This document shows, piece after piece, positions 13,214-16,573 of a DNA stretch of 16,573 nt (within the stretch, counting starts at the first letter, position 1; every line of letters starts with the position of its first letter). The notes below the pieces were generated by a model. That model was not told the DNA's origin, made no database searches, and saw nothing but the letters and a program-made list of their open reading frames with translations. The position numbers and the translations under genes were made by a program. The stretch lies in NCBI GenBank assembly GCA_003535395.1, contig DOHE01000019.1, positions 1 through 16,573 on the forward strand, in the 5' to 3' direction. This DNA is from Clostridiales bacterium. Lineage in GTDB: Bacteria > Bacillota > Clostridia > UBA8921.

Positions 13214-14167
13214 ATAGCGGAGATAATTGCGTATTGCCAGCAGATTCTCTGAAGGCGTACTGTATGAAACAACCCCTGTCCCCAATATGAACTTCTCATA
13301 TCCCCCTGCAATCATCAGCATTTGATCCACTTTGGCGAGGATTTTGTCTACCGGTCCGGATTCAATGAGTTTAGGATCGATATTCCCCCGCAGTGTGATT
13401 TGATGTGTGGTGGCAGCTTGTAAATAATCCTGAAGGTCAACCTTGTAATCCGCCAGCAGCAAAGTCGTGCCTGTGTTGATAATGTGATCCCTGATCAGAG
13501 ATGTGTCCCCCCCAATCACCAGCGGTATCGCCGGAATCCGGTTTTCCCGAATATGCGTGATCAGCTGTTTTTCCCAGGGCATCACATGATCCCGGTAGAT
13601 GGATGGCGAAATCAAAGGCGGTGTCGCCCATGATTCGAATACAGTGATCCCAAGGCCCCGTGCACGGATTTCATTGCAATATGCCTTCTGATGTTCCAGC
13701 AGCTTCCCCAAAAGTTTCGGGACGCGTTCATCTTCATCATAAATCCATTCCAGCAGCCGGTCGAATCCGCAAAGCTCCACCGCGATGGAAAATGGGCCGC
13801 AAATGCCTGCGCTTACCGGCACTTCTTTTCCGATCCGGGCTTTTACCCGTTCAGCTGCTTCAAGCAGAAGCGCTGCTCTCCCCTGCTCCATTGAGAATAC
13901 AATATTTTCCATATGAATACTGTTTTGGAAAGGATGAGTCAGGATGCCCGGAATGGCATCATCAGAATGGAATCGAACCTGACAGCCCAGAGCCTCAGCT
14001 TCGATGTTATAAACATCGATGCCAACTGTAACCGAATCCGGCTGGTATGCGGTGTATGCGGCGATATGGGCGTCCGCCATGAGTTTTGCGTCACAGGCTG
14101 CCTGGCTGGGAGTTACACCGATCAAGCGGGCTCCGTGTTCCAGAATAGTCGGCATGAATTTGATCAT
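13199..14167 (-). CDS. Uroporphyrinogen decarboxylase (URO-D) fold protein, MtaA/CmuA-related, function unknown
   Basis: The 322-residue product matches the UroD superfamily (COG0407): an N-terminal VTPSQAACDAKLMADAHIAA segment, GIDVYNIEAEALGC (49-62), VSAGICGPFSIAVEL (118-132), an IGGDTSLIRDH segment (218-228) and FILGTGVVSYSTPSENL near the end. Corrinoid methyltransferases MtaA/CmuA carry zinc through His-x-Cys before the G-N/D-T turn and a Cys in LGTGC. Here those positions read Val217-Ile-Gly219 and Val299, so the zinc site seems absent. True HemE motifs (FRQAGRYMP) are also missing. I chose ATG 14167 because GGGGAG (14181-14176) is 8 bases upstream; ATG 14185 precedes that site and is unlikely. 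It lies 78 bases after mnmA. Confidence 0.85.
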   Translation of the reverse strand: MIKFMPTILEHGARLIGVTPSQAACDAKLMADAHIAAYTAYQPDSVTVGIDVYNIEAEALGCQVRFHSDDAIPGILTHPFQNSIHMENIVFSMEQGRAALLLEAAERVKARIGKEVPVSAGICGPFSIAVELCGFDRLLEWIYDEDERVPKLLGKLLEHQKAYCNEIRARGLGITVFESWATPPLISPSIYRDHVMPWEKQLITHIRENRIPAIPLVIGGDTSLIRDHIINTGTTLLLADYKVDLQDYLQAATTHQITLRGNIDPKLIESGPVDKILAKVDQMLMIAGGYEKFILGTGVVSYSTPSENLLAIRNYLRYHYTK

Positions 14168-14186
14168 GATTTCAACTCCCCACATT

Positions 14187-14262
14187 GTTACTGCCTTGAT
14201 ACTGCTTTTACTGTGTTTTTCCGCGTTACTGCCTTGATACTGCTTTTACTGTGTTTTTCCGC
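14187..14262. repeat. Perfect 38-bp tandem duplication at the mnmA 3' end
   Basis: Positions 14187-14224 and 14225-14262 are identical over all 38 bases. The copy at 14225-14262 contains the last four codons and the stop of mnmA (minus strand). The other copy lies in the gap and ends one base before the start of the longer UroD-fold reading frame. Within each unit CAGTA occurs three times on the minus strand. Confidence 0.97.
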
Positions 14263-15328
14263 TCTGCGAAAGCACTTCCGCAATGATGCCTCCGCCAAGT
14301 ACCTGTTCCCCATGATAAAATACGGCGGACTGGCCGGGTGTTACCGCCCGCTGGGGCTGGTGAAAAATCACCCGGGCCTGGCCGGAGGGTAATAGTTCAA
14401 GAAAAGCCGGGGTTTCCGGCGCTCTGGAACGTATTTTCACCAGGATTTCCCGGGGAATGTCCATGGGATCCTGAAGCCAATTCAAATGGCCGGCCAGAAG
14501 TCCTTCTGAATACAGGTCTTCTTCATTCCCGATGGTCACAGTACCGGATTTTGGATCCATTCCCGTTACAAACACCCGTTTTCCCATGGACAGGCCCAAA
14601 CCTCTTCTCTGGCCGATGGTATATGTATAAAGGCCTTCATGCCTTCCCAAAACTTTGCCGGTTTTGTCCGTTAAATTTCCAGGCTGCATTGTCGTATTTC
14701 CGGAAAGGACCGCCATGCTCCCCGCTCTTTCCCGGATAAACCGGGCATGGTCGTTGTCTGAAATAAAGCATATTTCCTGACTTTCATTCTTTGCCGCCAC
14801 AGGAATATGAAGGCTTGCAGCCATTTCCCGTACCTCCTGCTTGCGGAATGCACCCAGTGGGAACAGGATTCTGGACAGTACTTCACGCCGCAAGCCATAT
14901 AAAAAATAACTCTGGTCCTTGCCCCTGTCCAGGGCTTTCATCAATGCGGGTGGTTTCCCGGGTTCCGCTGCAAGCCTGGCATAATGACCGGTGGCAACCG
15001 CATCAAATCCGCTTTCCACGGCCATATCCAGCAACTGTCCGAATTTCATCACCCGGTTGCACGCGATGCAGGGGTTGGGAGTCCTTCCTGACAGATATTC
15101 ATGAATGAAACTCCGGACCACCTTTTCTTCAAAGAGATCAGAAAAATCCAGTATTTTGATTGGGATCCCCAGGTGGAATGCCACACGCTGCGCATCCTCA
15201 TGGGCTCTGGAATCTGGAAACAGCCGCATTACGGCACCTGTGACCTCATATCCCTGCTTGAGCAACAAGGCAGCTGCAACGGAGCTGTCTACCCCACCGC
15301 TCATGGCAGCCAGAACTTTTTCGTGCAT
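14246..15328 (-). CDS. mnmA: tRNA-specific 2-thiouridylase MnmA
   Basis: MnmA adds sulfur to U34 of tRNA-Lys, -Glu and -Gln, using ATP and a persulfide relay. In the 360-residue product, the PP-loop is SGGVDSS (10-16), the first catalytic cysteine is Cys90 in NPCIACNRVMKFG, and the second is Cys187 in SQEICFISD. The YTIGQRRGLGL segment and the C-terminal beta-barrel region (VKIRSRAPETPA...) are typical. The ATG (15328) overlaps the nifU TGA by one base, with GAGGA nine or ten bases upstream inside nifU. nifS-nifU-mnmA is therefore a tight operon supplying sulfur to tRNA. The last codons lie within a 38-bp tandem duplication. Confidence 0.96.
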   Translation of the reverse strand: MHEKVLAAMSGGVDSSVAAALLLKQGYEVTGAVMRLFPDSRAHEDAQRVAFHLGIPIKILDFSDLFEEKVVRSFIHEYLSGRTPNPCIACNRVMKFGQLLDMAVESGFDAVATGHYARLAAEPGKPPALMKALDRGKDQSYFLYGLRREVLSRILFPLGAFRKQEVREMAASLHIPVAAKNESQEICFISDNDHARFIRERAGSMAVLSGNTTMQPGNLTDKTGKVLGRHEGLYTYTIGQRRGLGLSMGKRVFVTGMDPKSGTVTIGNEEDLYSEGLLAGHLNWLQDPMDIPREILVKIRSRAPETPAFLELLPSGQARVIFHQPQRAVTPGQSAVFYHGEQVLGGGIIAEVLSQSGKTQ

Positions 15329-15813
15329 CAGACTGCATCCTCTTCATGATCCAGGTCCGAATGTCCGTGATGCAGGTCGTCAAATTTATTGTCGCAGCAT
15401 TTCCCGCAACCTGCATGGCACTTATGCGTATTTTCTGGAAATGGAATCCCATTTTTTTCATAATAGTCGATCAAAGCGGCTTTGATGGCTTCTTCTGCCA
15501 GGTTGGAGCAGTGCATCTTGACCGGAGGAAGCCCGTCCAGTGCTTCTGCAACCGCTTTGTTGGTGATCCCCAGCGCCTCATCCACGGTTTTGCCTTTCAC
15601 CAGTTCTGTAGCCATGCTGCTGGTGGCAACGGCTGCTCCGCATCCAAAGGTCTTGAATTTGGCATCTACAATCACATTGTCCTGGATTTTTAAATACATT
15701 TTCATAATATCCCCGCATTTGGGATTCCCTACCTGGCCGATCCCATCGGCATCAGCGATTTCCCCCACATTCCTGGGATTCATGAAATGATCCATCACTT
15801 TTTCACTATACAC
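15328..15813 (-). CDS. nifU: Fe-S cluster assembly scaffold NifU/IscU-like, with Cys/His-rich C-terminal tail
   Basis: The first 120 or so residues are an IscU-type scaffold. It starts [19 protein letters not shown] and has the three cluster cysteines Cys33 ([10 protein letters not shown]), Cys58 ([11 protein letters not shown]) and Cys102 ([13 protein letters not shown]), plus Asp35. The remaining 40 residues add a tail with Cys132, Cys136, Cys139 and Cys140 ([11 protein letters not shown]) and then [12 protein letters not shown]. This is an unusual addition that could bind metal; it is not the NifU thioredoxin-like domain. I chose GTG 15813, with GAGGTGG a few bases upstream. It overlaps the nifS stop by eight bases; upstream in-frame ATGs lie inside nifS. 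Its product probably receives sulfur from NifS. Confidence 0.94.
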   Translation of the reverse strand: MYSEKVMDHFMNPRNVGEIADADGIGQVGNPKCGDIMKMYLKIQDNVIVDAKFKTFGCGAAVATSSMATELVKGKTVDEALGITNKAVAEALDGLPPVKMHCSNLAEEAIKAALIDYYEKNGIPFPENTHKCHAGCGKCCDNKFDDLHHGHSDLDHEEDAV

Positions 15814-16573
15814 GGTTTTCCACCTCTTTCCTGTTTCTGGCAGATGCTTCATATAAAGGAGACATTTCCCTGAGCCGGTTGACAAATATTATCAAATTTT
15901 CAACCAGTGTGTCGACGTCTTCTTCCCTGTTCTGACGGCCGTAAGTGATCCGAAGGGACCCGTGAGCGGTTTCATGTCTGAGCCCGAGTGCCAGCAGCAC
16001 GTGGGAAGGGTCCAGAGAACCGGAGGAACAAGCCGAACCGCTGGATGCTGCGATCCCTTTCATGTCCAGCAGCAGCAGCAGAGATTCTCCCTCGATGTAT
16101 TCAAAGGAAAAATTACAGTTGCCGGGGAGGCGCAGGGTTTTGTGGCCGTTGAGCCGGGTATGGGGGATCCTGGCCATCACCTTTTCAATGGTTGCATCCC
16201 GAAGGGCCTGCATCCGGGATGCATAGGCATCGATCTCTTCCGTGACCATCATCAATGCTTTTCCCATGCCCACGATGGCAGGCACATTTTCCGTGCCGGC
16301 ACGCCTGTTTCTCTCCTGCGCTCCGCCATGAAGGAAGGCCGGGAATTTTAATCCCCTGCGAATATAAAGAGCGCCGACTCCTTTGGGGCCATAAAATTTA
16401 TGGGAGGAAAGCGACAGCATATCCACATTCAACTGCTGCACATTTACCGGAACCGCGCCTGCGGCCTGAACCGCGTCTGTGTGAAACAATACCCCTTTTT
16501 CCCGGGTAATGCTGCCAATTTTTGAAATGGGCTGAAGGGTCCCGATTTCGTTGTTGGCCATCATGATGCTGAC
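15806..16573 (-). CDS. nifS: Cysteine desulfurase NifS/IscS family, N-terminus outside the window
   Basis: The frame is open to the last base of the window, so about the first third is missing; 255 residues of roughly 385-400 are seen. They start [16 protein letters not shown] and include HTDAVQAAG, the PLP-lysine motif [12 protein letters not shown] and [14 protein letters not shown]. The active-site cysteine loop reads [15 protein letters not shown], followed by the conserved [10 protein letters not shown] region. The enzyme takes sulfur from cysteine and passes it as persulfide to NifU and MnmA. The stop (TAG, 15808-15806) overlaps nifU by eight bases. The loop around the catalytic Cys is group I (IscS/NifS) type rather than SufS type. 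The promoter is outside the window. Confidence 0.96.
   Translation of the reverse strand, partial: VSIMMANNEIGTLQPISKIGSITREKGVLFHTDAVQAAGAVPVNVQQLNVDMLSLSSHKFYGPKGVGALYIRRGLKFPAFLHGGAQERNRRAGTENVPAIVGMGKALMMVTEEIDAYASRMQALRDATIEKVMARIPHTRLNGHKTLRLPGNCNFSFEYIEGESLLLLLDMKGIAASSGSACSSGSLDPSHVLLALGLRHETAHGSLRITYGRQNREEDVDTLVENLIIFVNRLREMSPLYEASARNRKEVENRV

Noticed and set aside
13199..14167. Annotation as HemE (uroporphyrinogen decarboxylase)
   Set aside because: The HemE N-terminal substrate-binding motif is missing and no heme-synthesis genes lie nearby; only the fold family is supported.

Overview
The window looks like ordinary chromosome from a Gram-positive Firmicute, most likely a member of the Clostridia with roughly balanced base composition. 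This rests on gene order (rimM-trmD-rplS-lepB-rbgA-rnhB-yraN, and nifS-nifU-mnmA), on AGGAGG-type ribosome binding sites, on TTGCAT/TATAAT-type promoters, and on the RbgA, HisJ-type PHP and clostridial XerC-like families. I cannot name a genus. Genes are dense. The plus strand carries positions 1 to about 12026 and the minus strand carries 12079 to the end, and the two transcription units converge at 12026-12079. No gap without a gene exceeds 300 bases.

Left part (1-2140): the C-terminal three quarters of the AAA+ protein RarA; a TIM-barrel sugar phosphate isomerase/epimerase with its own weak promoter; then a tRNA-Gln(CUG) with a strong promoter, overlapping palindromes in the promoter/leader, an encoded CCA and a clean intrinsic terminator.

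Translation/ribosome cluster (2203-7509): rimM and trmD overlap; rplS has its own promoter and a structured leader resembling the L19 autoregulatory leader; then lepB, rbgA, rnhB, yraN and an M19 dipeptidase follow with short gaps or overlaps, so they are probably one operon. The usual upstream members (ffh, rpsP, the KH-domain gene) are absent, and rimM instead follows the tRNA terminator.

Metabolic block (7559-12026): a promoter drives an aspartate-aminotransferase-like PLP enzyme and purB. Then come a GntR/HutC regulator with a palindrome in its leader and a HisJ-type PHP phosphoesterase.

Minus-strand block (16573-12079): nifS (cut by the window edge), nifU and mnmA overlap one another and form a sulfur relay from cysteine to the s2U34 modification of tRNA. 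They are followed by a uroporphyrinogen-decarboxylase-fold protein that seems to lack the zinc ligands of the MtaA/CmuA methyltransferases, and by a XerC-like tyrosine recombinase that may be translated from a leaderless mRNA.

I found no CRISPR array, insertion sequence, prophage or evident defence island. The most unusual signals are small: three short tandem duplications that each include the stop codon of a gene (11119-11181, 12058-12089, 14187-14262), a perfect 13-bp inverted repeat across another stop codon (13184-13213), the Cys/His-rich tail on NifU, the degenerate metal site in the UroD-fold protein, and the overlapping palindromes at the tRNA-Gln promoter.
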